Under the pieces are notes generated by a model. That model ran no database searches and was not told where the DNA came from. It worked only from the letters and a program-made list of their open reading frames with translations. A stretch of 64,000 nucleotides of DNA from CAVTWH01 sp963794685 (GTDB taxonomy: Bacteria > Actinomycetota > Actinomycetes > Mycobacteriales > Micromonosporaceae): contig CAWCFK010000012.1 of NCBI GenBank assembly GCA_963794685.1, forward strand, positions 744,001 to 808,000. The letters run 5' to 3'. Within the stretch, counting starts at the first letter, position 1; each line of letters begins with the position of its first letter. Shown piece by piece: positions 1-9,556 of the stretch. The position numbers and the translations under genes are program-made.

Positions 1-284
1 CGAGTTGATCGGGTAGCGGTCGCTCGGCGCCTGCCTCGATGTCGGCGTCGCGCTGCTGCTCGCTGGCGTACTTCGGGGTGGGCACGCCGGTATGGGCCCA
101 GTTGAGCAGGTTGACCGTGCCGTCGGCGTTGCGGGCGAGGTGGGTCAGCACATGGCCGCGGGTCCAGCCGGCGCACCGGGACGGCTCCTCCACTGTGGAC
201 GGACCGAGATCGCGTACGGTGGCGAACAGTCGGGCTGTGGCCCGGTCGAGTTGCTCGGACGAGGGTCGCGGGATCGGCGGTCAT
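1..284 (-). CDS. Maleylpyruvate isomerase/DinB-like N-terminal domain protein (partial)
   Basis: The gene runs off the left edge, so only its N-terminal third is present. The best frame gives a mycothiol-dependent maleylpyruvate isomerase (MDMPI, DinB-like four-helix) N-terminus, with the typical segments EPSRCAGWTRGHVLTHLARN and GTVNLLNWAHTG. The family uses a metal site and mycothiol, a cofactor limited to actinobacteria, for isomerisation or thiol-transfer reactions. The ATG at 284 starts MTADPATLV, but the conserved frame is entered only after a shift near 257, so an indel is suspected. The actual substrate cannot be told from a fragment. Confidence 0.6.
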   Translation of the reverse strand, partial: MTADPATLVRATRPGHSPTVRHRTRSRSVHSGGAVPVRRLDPRPCADPPRPQRRRHGQPAQLGPYRRAHPEVRQRAAARRRHRGRRRATATRST

Positions 285-321
285 ACCGCCCACCCTAGGG
301 CGAAACGGCGGCAGGCGCCCG

Positions 322-1567
322 CTAGCGGATGTGGCCCTCGCCGGTGACCACGTACTTGGTGGAGGTCAGCTCGGGCAGGCCCATCGGGCCTCGGGCGTGC
401 AGCTTCTGGGTGGAGATGCCGATCTCCGCGCCGAAGCCGAACTCGCCGCCGTCGGTGAACCGGGTGGACGCGTTGACCAGCACCGCCGCCGCGTCCACGG
501 TGGCCACGAAGCGGCGGGCGGCCGGCTGCGAGTTGGTGATGATCGCCTCGGAGTGGCCGGAGCCGTACCGGCGGATGTGCGCGACCGCCGCGTCCAGCGA
601 CGGCACCACGGCCGCCGACAGGTCCAGCGACAGGTACTCGGTGGCGTAGTCGTCGTCGGTGGCCGGCGACCACGGCCGGGTCGAGCGCCGCGATCTCCGG
701 CGAGCCGTGCACGGTGACCCCGGCGTCGGCCAGCGCGGGCAGCGCCCGCGCCAGGAAGGCGTCCGCGACGTCCGCATGGACCAGCAGCGACTCGGCGGCG
801 TTGCACACCGAGGGCCGAGAGGTCTTGGCGTTGAGCAGGATCGACAGCGCCATCTCCAGGTCGGCGTCGGCGTCGACGTAGATGTGGCAGTTGCCCACCC
901 CGGTCTCGATCACCGGCACCGTGGACTCCTCGACCACCGTGCGGATCAGCGATCCCCCGCCGCGCGGGATCAGCACGTCGACCAGGCCACGGGCGCGCAT
1001 CAGCTCCTTGACGGAGTCGCGGGAGGACGAGTCCAGCAGTTGGATCGCGTCGGCGGGCAGCCCGACACCGGCCACCGCGTCCCGCAGTACCGCGACGATC
1101 GCCGCGTTGGATTGGGCCGCCGAGGAGGAGCCGCGCAGCAGCACAGCGTTGCCCGACTTCAGGCAGAGCCCGGCCGCGTCGGCGGTCACGTTGGGCCGGG
1201 CCTCGTAGATGATCCCGACGACGCCGAACGGCACCCGGACCTGCCGCAACTCCAGCCCGTTGGGCAGGGTCGAGCCGCGGACCACCTCGCCGACCGGGTC
1301 GGGTAGCCCGGCCGCCTGGCGCAGGCCGGCGGCCATCCCGTCGATCCGGGCCGGGGTGAGCGCGAGCCGATCCTGCTGGGCCGGGGCCATCCCGGCGTCC
1401 CGGGCGGCAACCAGGTCCCCGGCGTTGGCGTCGATCAGCTCGGCTGCCGCGGCGACCAGCGCGTCGGCCATCGCCAGCAGCGCGGCGTCCTTGGTGGCCC
1501 GGGTCGCGCAGCCGAGATCGACGGCGGCGTCCCGGGCCCGGCGGGCAGCGTCCAGCACGGAAGTCAT
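322..1567 (-). CDS. proA: Gamma-glutamyl phosphate reductase (frameshifted)
   Basis: This is the second enzyme of proline synthesis: NADPH-dependent reduction of glutamyl-5-phosphate to glutamate-5-semialdehyde in the cytoplasm. The start ATG gives MTSVLDAARRARDAAVDLG. Recognisable segments include the active-site cysteine region (SVCNAAESLLVHAD) and the C-terminal GGEFGFGAEIGISTQKLHAR. The two halves lie in different frames; the switch is at about 658-668, after LDPAVV and before PATDDDYATEYL. One inserted or two missing bases would restore a protein of about 415 residues, the usual length. It lies 130 bp downstream of proB on the same strand, as in many proBA loci. I infer a sequence error rather than a pseudogene because both halves are fully conserved. 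Confidence 0.9.
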
Positions 1568-1697
1568 GCCTGCCAGGGTAGCCAGCCCGGCAGAGCGTGC
1601 CGAGCCGGTTGCCACCTGGTGGAATCCTTCGGTGACCGCCGCCACGGCACCCGCCCGGTGGAACCGGCGGCGGCCGGGTCGGACATTGGGCCGGGGG

Positions 1698-2810
1698 CTA
1701 CAGCAGGACCAGGTCGTCGCGGTGGACGAGTTCCTTCTCGTAGCCGGGGCCGAGGGTGGCGGCCAGCTCCGAGGTGGAGTGGCCGAGCAGGCCGGGGAGT
1801 TCGCCGGCGTCGTAGTTGACCAGGCCACGGGCGACCGGGTGGCCGTCGGTGTCCACCAGATCGACCGGGTCGCCGGCGGCGAACTGGCCGTCCACGGCGG
1901 TCACCCCGGCGGGGAGCAGGGACGCGCGCCGGTCGACCACCGCGCGTACCGCGCCGGCGTCCAGGGTGAGCCGGCCACGCGGCGCGGTGGCGTGCGCGAG
2001 CCAGAACAGCCGGGCTGCCGGCCGTTCGCGTACCCGCTGGAAGAGCGTGCCCACCGACTCGTCACCGCGCAGCGCGGCGACCGCGTGCGCGGTGCCGGTG
2101 AGGACCACCGGGATGCCCGCGCCGGTGGCGATCCTGGCCGCCTCGACCTTGGTGACCATGCCGCCGGTACCCACGCCCGCGCGGCCGGTCCGGCCGATCG
2201 CCACGCCGACCAGGTCGGCCTCCGACGTCACCGTGTCGATCTTGCGGGAGGCCGGGTCGGCCGGGTCGCCGGTGTAGAGCGCGTCCACGTCGGAGAGGAG
2301 CACCAGCAGGTCGGCGTGGACGAGCGCGGCGACCAGGGCGGCCAGCCGGTCGTTGTCGCCGAACCGGATCTCCTCGGTGGCGACCGTGTCGTTCTCGTTG
2401 ACGATCGGCACGGTATGCAGGTCGAGCAGGCGGCGCAGGGTACGGAAGGCGTTGCGGTAGTGCGCCCGCCGGGTCACGTCGTCCACGGTGAGCAGCACCT
2501 GCCCCACGGTGCGCCCGTGCCGGCCGAACGCCTCGGTGTACGCCTGCATCAGCAGCCCCTGCCCGACGCTCGCGGCGGCCTGCTGGGTGGCCAGGTCCCG
2601 GGGGCGGCGGGGCAGCCCGAGCGGGGCCAGCCCGGCGGCGATCGCCCCGGAGGAGACCAGCACCACCTCGGCGTGGCAGCCGGCGAGCGCGTCGACCAGC
2701 GCGTCCACCCGGGTGCGGTCCAGCCCGCCGGCCGCCGTGGTCAGCGACGACGAGCCGACCTTGACGACGATCCGCTTCGCGGTGGTGACCTCGGGACGCA
2801 CGGACCCCAT
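1698..2810 (-). CDS. proB: Glutamate 5-kinase
   Basis: This enzyme phosphorylates glutamate to glutamyl-5-phosphate, the first and feedback-controlled step of proline synthesis. The 370-residue protein has an N-terminal amino-acid kinase domain (IVVKVGSSSL near residue 12, VLVSSGAIAAG near 50, VNENDTVATEEIRFGDNDRL near 135-160, and GTGGMVTKVEAA near 215). It ends in a C-terminal PUA domain (about 270-360). The length is normal and the frame is intact. It heads the proB-proA pair, and its start is 44 bp from the divergent ATL gene, so the two promoters must share that short interval. Confidence 0.95.
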   Translation of the reverse strand: MGSVRPEVTTAKRIVVKVGSSSLTTAAGGLDRTRVDALVDALAGCHAEVVLVSSGAIAAGLAPLGLPRRPRDLATQQAAASVGQGLLMQAYTEAFGRHGRTVGQVLLTVDDVTRRAHYRNAFRTLRRLLDLHTVPIVNENDTVATEEIRFGDNDRLAALVAALVHADLLVLLSDVDALYTGDPADPASRKIDTVTSEADLVGVAIGRTGRAGVGTGGMVTKVEAARIATGAGIPVVLTGTAHAVAALRGDESVGTLFQRVRERPAARLFWLAHATAPRGRLTLDAGAVRAVVDRRASLLPAGVTAVDGQFAAGDPVDLVDTDGHPVARGLVNYDAGELPGLLGHSTSELAATLGPGYEKELVHRDDLVLL

Positions 2811-2853
2811 TGTGCCGGGCGGGCGCGGCGGCCGGGCGCTGTGATCCCATAGC

Positions 2854-3177
2854 GTGGTGACTTTGCCCGATTCAGCAGCGGACGACGACTTCGCCGAGGC
2901 CGTGCTCGAGCTGGTCGAGCAGATTCCGGCCGGCCGGGTGATGACCTACGGGGCGATCGCCGGCTGGCTGGGCCGGGGCGGGCCGCGTCAGGTGGGCTCG
3001 GTGATGAGCCGGTACGGCGGGGGAGTCCCGTGGCACCGGGTGGTCAACGCGTCCGGTCGGGTCGTCCCCGGGCACGAGCGGGAGGCGCTGTCCCGGCTGC
3101 GCGCCGAGGGCTGTCCGCTGCGCGGCGAGCGCGTCGACCTGCGCGCAGCCCTGTGGTTCCCGGATCCCCCGGGCTGA
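2854..3177 (+). CDS. Alkyltransferase-like (ATL) DNA-binding protein
   Basis: This 107-residue protein has the MGMT/Ogt DNA-binding fold: a winged-helix segment (PAGRVMTYGAIAGWLG) and the active-site loop VPWHRVVNASGR. In true O6-methylguanine methyltransferases this loop reads PCHRV with an alkyl-accepting Cys. Here the Cys is replaced by Trp, the hallmark of alkyltransferase-like proteins, which bind O6-alkylguanine without repairing it and hand the lesion to nucleotide excision repair. The GTG start lies 44 bp from proB, transcribed the other way. Motif and length both fit, so the call is firm; the biological role here is inferred from the family. Confidence 0.9.
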   Translation: MVTLPDSAADDDFAEAVLELVEQIPAGRVMTYGAIAGWLGRGGPRQVGSVMSRYGGGVPWHRVVNASGRVVPGHEREALSRLRAEGCPLRGERVDLRAALWFPDPPG

Positions 3178-3225
3178 CCCTTCGGCTCTGTGGCGGTGAC
3201 CCCGGCCGGGTTAGAGTCCCCCGTC

Positions 3226-4630
3226 ATGACCGCACCACTGCGCACCCCGGTACGCGCCGGGTACGCCCTGGGTTCCCTGGTCACCGGGGCGTTCGGGACG
3301 GTACCCGGGCTGCTGCTGCTGCCGTACCTGACCGACTCGCTGGGGGTGGCGGCCGGCCTGGGCGGGCTGCTGGTGCTCGCCCCGAAGGCGTGGGACGTGC
3401 TGGTCAACCCGGTGGCCGGCCGGATCTCCGACCGCACGGTGAGTCGCGCTCGGCCCGCGCCGGCCGTACCTGCTCGGCGCCGGGCTGACCGTCGCCGTGC
3501 TGTTCGCGCTGATCTTCGCCGGCCCGTTCGGTACGGCGCCGCCGCCCCGGTCTGGGTGGTGGCGCTGTTCCTGCTGACCGCCACCGCGTACGCCTTCTTC
3601 CAGGTGCCCTACGTGGCCATGCCGGCCGAGATGACCGACGACTACGCCGAGCGCACCCGGTTGATGACCTGGCGGGTGGCGCTGCTCGCGGTGGCCATCC
3701 TGATCTCCGGCGGGCTCGCCCCGATCGTGGTGGACGCGGGTGGCAAGGGCATCCCCGGGCACCGCTGGATGGGGATCTTCGTCGCCGTCATGATCGTCGC
3801 CGGCACGCTGGGCACCTTCCTCGGTACCCGGCGCGCCCCGACCGGCGCGGTGACCGCCAGCGAGCCGTCGCTGCGCGCCCAGCTCGCGGTGGCCCGCCGC
3901 AACCGCCCGTTCGTGCTGCTGCTGGCGTGCTTCGTGATCCAGGCGGCCGGGATCGCCACGATGCTGGCCGGCGTCAACTACTTCGCCGAGCAGGTACTGC
4001 ACTCGGACGCGGCGAAGACGCTGCTGTTCGTCTGCTTCGTGGCCCCGGCGCTGCTGGTGATGCCGGTGTGGACCCGGGTCGGCGCGCGGCTGGGCAAGCT
4101 GCGCGGGCTACGTGCTGGCCTCGGTGCTGTTCGCGGCCGGCGCGCTCCTGCTCGCGGTGGGGCACGTCGGTCCGCTCGCCTACCTGTGGACCCTGCTGAT
4201 CGGCGCCGGGTACGCCGGTCAGCAGGTCTTCGGCCTGGCCATGCTGCCCGACTGCGTGGCCTACGACGTCGCCCGCACCGGCCGCCGCCAGGCCGGTGTG
4301 TTCACCGGCCTGTGGACCGCCGGCGAGACCTTCGGCCTGGCGCTGGGCCCCGGCATCTTCGGGCTGGTGCTGCAGCTGTCCGGCTACGTCTCCTCCGACT
4401 CGGGCAGCGCGGTCGCGCAGGGCGGCGCGGCCCGGCTGGGCATCACCCTCGGCTTCACCGTGCTGCCGGCCGTGGTGGTGCTCGCCGCCCTGGCCCTGCT
4501 GCGCGGCTACGACCTCACCCCCGCCAAACTGGCCGCCGCGACAGCGGATCCGGGCGCGACACCGGAACCCGCCGCGACACAGAATCCCGCTGCGACACAG
4601 GATCCGGCTGGGACGGCTGACCCGGCGTAG
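3226..4630 (+). CDS. MFS transporter, GPH (sugar:cation symporter) type (frameshifted)
   Basis: This is a twelve-helix major facilitator of the glycoside-pentoside-hexuronide group (MFS_2). The N-terminus MTAPLRTPVRAGYALGSLV, the loop region KAWDVLVNPVAGRISDRT, and AFFQVPYVAMPAEMTDDY are typical of this group. The reading frame breaks near 3445 and returns near 3540, then breaks again near 4105; corrected, the protein is about 465 residues, normal for the family. The C-terminus is a low-complexity Ala-Thr-Pro tail made of an 18-bp repeat (about 4530-4627). The start ATG 3226 follows a GAGTCCCC region without a strong Shine-Dalgarno. The substrate is unknown. The PLP decarboxylase starts 10 bp downstream, so the two may be co-transcribed. 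Confidence 0.8.
4527..4627 (+). repeat. 18-bp tandem repeat in transporter tail
   Basis: Five degenerate 18-bp units encode hexapeptides of the form ATADPG, ATPEPA, AATQNP, AATQDP and AGTADP at the C-terminus of the transporter. They look like repeat expansion in an unstructured tail. Confidence 0.7.
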
Positions 4631-4640
4631 GGTCCCGGAA

Positions 4641-6099
4641 ATGATGGACGCACTGCCCGACGAGGGCGTCCCGGCCGAGCAGGTACTCGGCGAGCTCGCC
4701 GGGCTGCGCGCCGGTGACCTGCCCACCCACGGCGGGCAACTGTTCGCCTACGTCTACGACCCGGCGGTACCCGGTCTGGACGAGTTGGCGGTGGCCGCCT
4801 ACGCCGGCTCCGCGCACGTCAACGGGCTCGACCCGACCGCCTTCCCGTCTCTGCTCGGCACCGAGAACGCCCTGGTGGCCGCCGCCGCGAAGCTGCTCGG
4901 CGGGGACGGCCGCACGGTCGGCACGGTGACCAGCGGGGGTACCGAGTCGCTGCTGCTGGCGGTGAAGGCGGCCCGCGACTCCCGGCCGGAGGTGGCCGCG
5001 CCCCGGCTGGTGGTGCCGGCCACCGCGCACGCCGCGTTCGCGAAAGCCGCCGCGTACCTGCGGGTGGCGCTGGACGTGGTGGCGGTGGACCCGGTCACCA
5101 TGCGCCCCGACCCGGCGGCGATGGCGGCGGCGATCGGTCCGGACACGGTGCTGGTGGCGGTCTCCGCGCCGAGCTACGCGCACGGGGTGGTGGACCCGGT
5201 CGCCGAGGTCGCGGCGCTCGGCCGCGCAGGCGGGGGTACGGTGCCACGTCGACGCCTGCTTCGGCGGCTGGATCCTGCCGTACCTGCGCCGGCTCGGCGT
5301 GCCGGTACCCGCGTTCGGGCTGGACCTGCCCGGCGTCACCAGCATCTCGGTGGACCTGCACAAGTACGCGTACGCGCCGAAGGGCGTATCGGTAGCTGCT
5401 GCACCGGGACGCGTCCTACCGGCGGGCGCAGTACTTCGCGTGGGCGGACTGGCCCGGGTACACGATGGTGAACCCGGGCGTGGCGTCCACCCGCTCGGGT
5501 GGCCCGATCGCCGCGGCCTGGGCCACCCTGCGGCACCTCGGCGACGACGGCTACACCCGGCTGGCGGCCCAGACCTGGGCGGCGGTGACCACGCTGGCCT
5601 CCGGCGTGTCCACAGTGGACGGACTGCGGCTACTGGTCGAGCCGGCCACCAGCGTCGTCTGCTTCACCGCCACCGATCCGGCCTGGATCTGTTCGTACTC
5701 GCCGACGAGCTGGCGGCGCGCGGCTGGCACGTGCAGCCGCAACTGGCGTACCAGGGAATTCCGGCGAACATCCACCTGTCGGTGACCGCCTCGGTGGCGC
5801 CCCGGGCAGCCGAGTTCGGGGCCGCACTGCGGGAGGCGGCCGACGCGGCCCGCGCCGCCGGCCCGGTGGCACTGCCCGCCGAGGTGCTGGCGTTGGTCGC
5901 TCAGTTGAAGCCGGACGACCTCACCCCGGAACTGGTGGCCGGGCTCGCCGCCCAGTTCGGCCTCGGCGATCCGACCGCCGGGCCACCCCGGATGGCAGCG
6001 GTCAACACCATCCTCGCCGCCGCCGACCCCCGGCTGCGCGAACGCCTCCTGGTCGAGTTCCTCAGCCTGCTCCAGTCGCCCGGCCCGCCTGTCGGCTGA
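4641..6099 (+). CDS. PLP-dependent decarboxylase/aldehyde-lyase family (frameshifted)
   Basis: This is a fold-type I pyridoxal-phosphate enzyme of the group II decarboxylase/sphingosine-1-phosphate lyase family. Visible landmarks are the phosphate-binding segment TVTSGGTESLLLAVKAAR, the HVDACFGGW aspartate that contacts the PLP ring (across a shift), and the Schiff-base lysine in SVDLHKYAYAPKG. Breaks occur near 5230, 5393 and 5690; the corrected protein is about 485 residues, as expected. It starts 10 bp after the transporter stop, suggesting uptake or export of a substrate or product of this enzyme, but neither is identifiable. The substrate could be a phosphorylated amino alcohol or an amino acid. 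Confidence 0.82.
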
Positions 6100-6215
6100 C
6101 CGACCCGGCGTCGGGCCGCTCCGGTCGCAGCGGCGAGGTCGATCGGGGCGGCCGGACCGAGCCGGGGTGAAGGTCGAGGGGTGAAGATATCGGTCGGCAT
6201 GGCTAGCATCGCCGC

Positions 6216-6821
6216 ATGTTGGAGATGATCGACGAGCTGGAGACGGCCGGCCTCAGGACGACGCGGAGCGGCTCGGGAAGGGCATGCGCAGCGTGTTCCA
6301 GGCCGCCCAGCAGGCCGGACCGCAGGAGCTGGAGCAGGCGATCGCCGCGCTCGGCGGGGTCATCGGACGACTGCCGAGCGGCAGCGCCGCCGGGGTGGCG
6401 ACGCTCGCCGGGGCACTGGTGGAGAACGGCGCGCCCGGCGCGGCGGCGCTGGCCGAGCCGGTCTGCGGCCAGTACGCCGTGGTACTTACACACTTCGTGG
6501 CGTTCGCGCAGGCCTGGCACCAGGCCACCGAGGAACCGATCCCGCCGGTGAACCCGCAGACCTTCGAACACGCCACCGAGATACTGAAGGGTTCGCCGGG
6601 CGAGGACGAGTTCGACAAGCTGATGTTCGGCTGGGCGTTCCTCAACGAGTGGAACCGGCCGGTGCTCAGCCTGCTGGGCAGACCCGAGTTCCGGGCCGCG
6701 GTGCCCGACCGGGACGAGTTGGTCGCCGCCATCGACGAGGTGGAGCAGGACAGCGTGGCACTGCAACGGATCGGTGAGCTGCTGCGCAGGGTCGAGCGAC
6801 GAGCCCGCGGCGGCGCAGTAG
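6216..6821 (+). CDS. Hypothetical helical protein (frameshifted)
   Basis: I do not recognise a named family. The protein starts MLEMIDELETAG. After a shift near 6253 it continues QDDAERLGKGMRSVFQAAQQ in a mostly alpha-helical protein of about 200 residues, with the segments NPQTFEHATEILKGSPGEDE and FGWAFLNEWNRPVLSLLG. A second break near 6791 would give the terminus SSDEPAAAQ with a TAG at 6819. No signal peptide or membrane segment is visible. It lies 10 bp upstream of nuoB on the same strand. Similar proteins appear in other Micromonosporaceae as far as I recall, but the role is unknown. Confidence 0.55.
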
Positions 6822-6830
6822 GCTGCGGGC

Positions 6831-7625
6831 ATGGCGGAACTGCCCGGCGTGCTGGGAGACCCGATCCGGTTCGTGCTCAACTGGGGCCGGCGGTACTCGC
6901 TGTGGGTGTTCAACTTCGGGTTGGCCTGCTGCGCGATCGAGTTCATCGCCACCTCGATGGGGCGGCACGACTTCATCCGTCTCGGGGTCATCCCGTTCGC
7001 GCACGGGCCCCGCCAGGCCGACCTGATGGTGGTCAGCGGCACCGTCACCGACAAGATGGCCCCGGCCATCAAGCGGCTCTACGACCAGATGCCCGAGCCC
7101 AAGTACGTGATCTCCTTCGGCGCGTGCTCCAACTGCGGCGGCCCGTACTGGGACTCGTACTCGGTGACCAAGGGCGTGGACCAGCTCATCCCGGTGGACG
7201 TGTACGTGCCCGGCTGCCCGCCGCGCCCGGAGGCGCTGCTGCACGGCATCCTGCGGCTGCAGGAGAAGATCGCCCGGGAGGACTCCGGACTCGGCGGCGT
7301 GTCCCGTCCCGACCCGCTGATCGAGGCCCGGGAGGACGAGCGGATCGCCCGCGAGCGGCAACGCGCCGCCCTCACCGCCGCCCCGGTACGCCCACCCGCC
7401 GCGGCCACCCCGATGCCGGCCGGCACGGTGCCCACCGGGGTCACCTGGCACCGGGACGCCCAGCCGCCGCAGGACGCCGCGCTCGACGCCGGCGGCCGGC
7501 TGCCGGTCGGCGAGGTCTCCTCCGGGCTGGCCGGCGCCGGCTCACCGTACGGCGACGACACGACGTACCCGCTCCCTCCGGACCGTCTCGACTACCAGCA
7601 CCCCAACCTCGACGACCAGACCTGA
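6831..7625 (+). CDS. nuoB: NADH-quinone oxidoreductase subunit B, stand-alone copy
   Basis: NuoB carries the N2 [4Fe-4S] cluster that passes electrons to quinone in complex I. The four ligand cysteines are visible in GLACCAIEF (two adjacent), SFGACSNCGG and YVPGCPPRPEA. The family core ends near residue 165. About 100 further residues, rich in Pro and Ala, follow (from RPDPLIEARED to the end), giving 264 residues against the usual 160-185. No other nuo genes are nearby, so this is an orphan paralogue; the main nuo operon presumably lies elsewhere. The frame is intact. It may be a second complex-I subunit or a specialised electron-transfer protein. Confidence 0.9.
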   Translation: MAELPGVLGDPIRFVLNWGRRYSLWVFNFGLACCAIEFIATSMGRHDFIRLGVIPFAHGPRQADLMVVSGTVTDKMAPAIKRLYDQMPEPKYVISFGACSNCGGPYWDSYSVTKGVDQLIPVDVYVPGCPPRPEALLHGILRLQEKIAREDSGLGGVSRPDPLIEAREDERIARERQRAALTAAPVRPPAAATPMPAGTVPTGVTWHRDAQPPQDAALDAGGRLPVGEVSSGLAGAGSPYGDDTTYPLPPDRLDYQHPNLDDQT

Positions 7626-7670
7626 GCCCGCCGCCCGCCGAAACAAGCGGGCCGCCGAAGAAGGGCGGGT

Positions 7671-8384
7671 TCAGGCGGGGATCAGGCTGCGGGCGTGGCG
7701 GATCACCGAGACGAGTACCGGGACTGCCGACAGGGTGGTGGCGCGCGCCCCGGTGAACTCCCGGTCCGGGTCGAGGACGAGGTGCCGGCCGAGGTCGGGA
7801 GAGGCCAACTGGACCACCGACATGCCCAGTCGCAGCGCCCCGGTCAGCTCCCGACTGTCGCCGTCCCCGACGTAGAGGCACTCCTGCGGGGTCACCCCGA
7901 GGCGGTCGCAGGCGGCCAGGTAGATCGCCGGATCGGGCTTGCAGACCCGTTCCGTGATGGACAGCGCGGTCGCGTCCAGCAGGCCGGCGAGCGGCAGGCC
8001 GGGGAGCAGTAGCGGCAGTTCGGGGCCGCAGTCGGAGACCAGGCCGAGCCGCAGGCCGGTGCCGCGCAGGGCACGCAGGGTGGGTACGGTCTCGGCGCGC
8101 AGCCGGATGTCGTCGGCCACCACGGCGATCCGGTCGCGGGCGACCCGGCGGGCGGTGGCGTCGGTGGGGTCGGCCCCGGCCGAGCGGGCGACCGCGCGCA
8201 GCGCCTGCGCCGGATCACCCAGCCCGCCCCGGGCCCGGACGGCGAAGCTGTGGTCGAGGGCGACCGCGAACCGGTCGGGGTCGCAGCCGAGCCGGCGGGC
8301 CAGGTCGGCGTGGCCGGGGCCGCGGCTCACCGCCTGGGTGAGAGTGCCGAAGAAGTCGAAGAGCACAGCGCGCAGCGCAGGCAT
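7671..8384 (-). CDS. HAD-family hydrolase
   Basis: This is a haloacid dehalogenase-like phosphatase of subfamily IA. Motif I is VLFDFFGTLTQ near the N-terminus (nucleophile Asp; the second Asp of the usual DxD is Phe). Motif II is around LGLVSDCGPEL, the motif III Lys is in ERVCKPDPAIY, and motif IV is YVGDGDSRE. The ATG at 8384 (MPALRAVLFDF) is preferred to the upstream in-frame ATG because the domain begins there. It is convergent with nuoB, with 45 bp between the stops. The substrate cannot be predicted; most such enzymes are small-metabolite phosphatases. Confidence 0.85.
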   Translation of the reverse strand: MPALRAVLFDFFGTLTQAVSRGPGHADLARRLGCDPDRFAVALDHSFAVRARGGLGDPAQALRAVARSAGADPTDATARRVARDRIAVVADDIRLRAETVPTLRALRGTGLRLGLVSDCGPELPLLLPGLPLAGLLDATALSITERVCKPDPAIYLAACDRLGVTPQECLYVGDGDSRELTGALRLGMSVVQLASPDLGRHLVLDPDREFTGARATTLSAVPVLVSVIRHARSLIPA

Positions 8385-8574
8385 GGGTGAGTGGACCTCC
8401 GAGCCGGTCGTCGTTGACGTGGGCTCCAGCCGCACCCGCTGGACCGGCGGCCGACCCGGGCGAGCGGAGCCCGGACGGCCGGCCGGTTACCGGAGCGTAG
8501 CCGAGTAGCACCCGGATCGGCCCTGGCCGGACGGGCGGACGGGCACGCCCGGACGACATGACACGATCAGCCGT

Positions 8575-9489
8575 GTGTCCCGATCTGCCTGGCTGACCCT
8601 GCTCGCCCTGGTCGTCGCGGTGGCCGCGATCTCCACCTCCGGCCCGCTGATCGCCTACGCGGCCGCCTCGGGGCTGGCCATCTCGTTCTGGCGCAATGCC
8701 TTCTCGGTGGTCGCGGTGGCCCCGGCGGCGGCGTTGACCCGGCGCGCGGAGATCCGCCGGACCACCCCGCGCACCCTGCTGGTCTGCGTGCTCGCCGGGC
8801 TGGCGCTCGCGGTGCACTTCGCGGCCTGGGTACCCAGCGTGAAGCTGACTGCGGTCGCCACCGCCACCGCGCTCACCGCGACCCAGCCGGTGTGGCAGGG
8901 GCTGATCGCGCTCGGCCAGGGCCGACGCCTACCCGGCCTGGTCTGGGTCGGCATCGTGCTGGCCGTCGGCGGGGCAGCCCTGGCCAGCGGGTTCGACCTG
9001 GTCGCGGACTCCCGGGCGTTCGTCGGCGATCTGCTTGCGGTGCTCGGCGGGATCGCCGCGGCGGTCTACACGGCGTTCGGCGAGCGGGCCCGCACCGAGC
9101 TGTCCACCACCGGGTACACGGCGATCTGCTACACCGTGTGTTCGGCGGCGCTGCTGGTGGTGTGCCTGGTGGCCGGCGTGGACCTGCACGGCTTCGCCGG
9201 TACCACCTGGCTGGCCATCCTGGCCATGACGCTGGGACCGCAACTGCTCGGGCACTCCATGTTCAGTTACGCCATGCAGCACATCAGCGCGACCACGGTG
9301 GCGGTGCTGATCCTGCTGGAGGTACCCGGCGCGGCACTGATCTCCTGGCTGTGGCTGGACCAGACACCGCCGGTCCGCCAGTGGCCGGGCCTCGCGGTGC
9401 TGGTCGCCGGCGTCGTGGTGGTGGTGCTCGGCAGCCGCCGGCTGCTCAACCCGGTCGGCACGGCCCCGGTCGAGGCAGCCGCCAGCTGA
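8575..9489 (+). CDS. EamA/DMT-family transporter
   Basis: A ten-helix drug/metabolite transporter of 304 residues with two EamA repeats (about 5-135 and 150-285). Typical pieces are the helix starting LTLLALVVAVAAISTSGP, the ATALTATQPVWQGLIALG region ending repeat 1, and HISATTVAVLILLEVPGAAL in repeat 2. Family members export amino acids or metabolites across the cytoplasmic membrane; no substrate is evident. The GTG start is followed directly by the first membrane helix. The gene stands alone, divergent from the HAD gene. Confidence 0.88.
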   Translation: MSRSAWLTLLALVVAVAAISTSGPLIAYAAASGLAISFWRNAFSVVAVAPAAALTRRAEIRRTTPRTLLVCVLAGLALAVHFAAWVPSVKLTAVATATALTATQPVWQGLIALGQGRRLPGLVWVGIVLAVGGAALASGFDLVADSRAFVGDLLAVLGGIAAAVYTAFGERARTELSTTGYTAICYTVCSAALLVVCLVAGVDLHGFAGTTWLAILAMTLGPQLLGHSMFSYAMQHISATTVAVLILLEVPGAALISWLWLDQTPPVRQWPGLAVLVAGVVVVVLGSRRLLNPVGTAPVEAAAS

Positions 9490-9556
9490 CGGGGGCCCTC
9501 GGCGGGGATCCGGTCAGGCGCGAAGGGGATCGCGTCACGCGCGAGCGGGGCGCAGC

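Noticed and set aside
322..1567. Programmed ribosomal frameshifting in proA and other genes
   Set aside because: Breaks occur in many unrelated genes at no common slippery sequence, which points to sequence errors.
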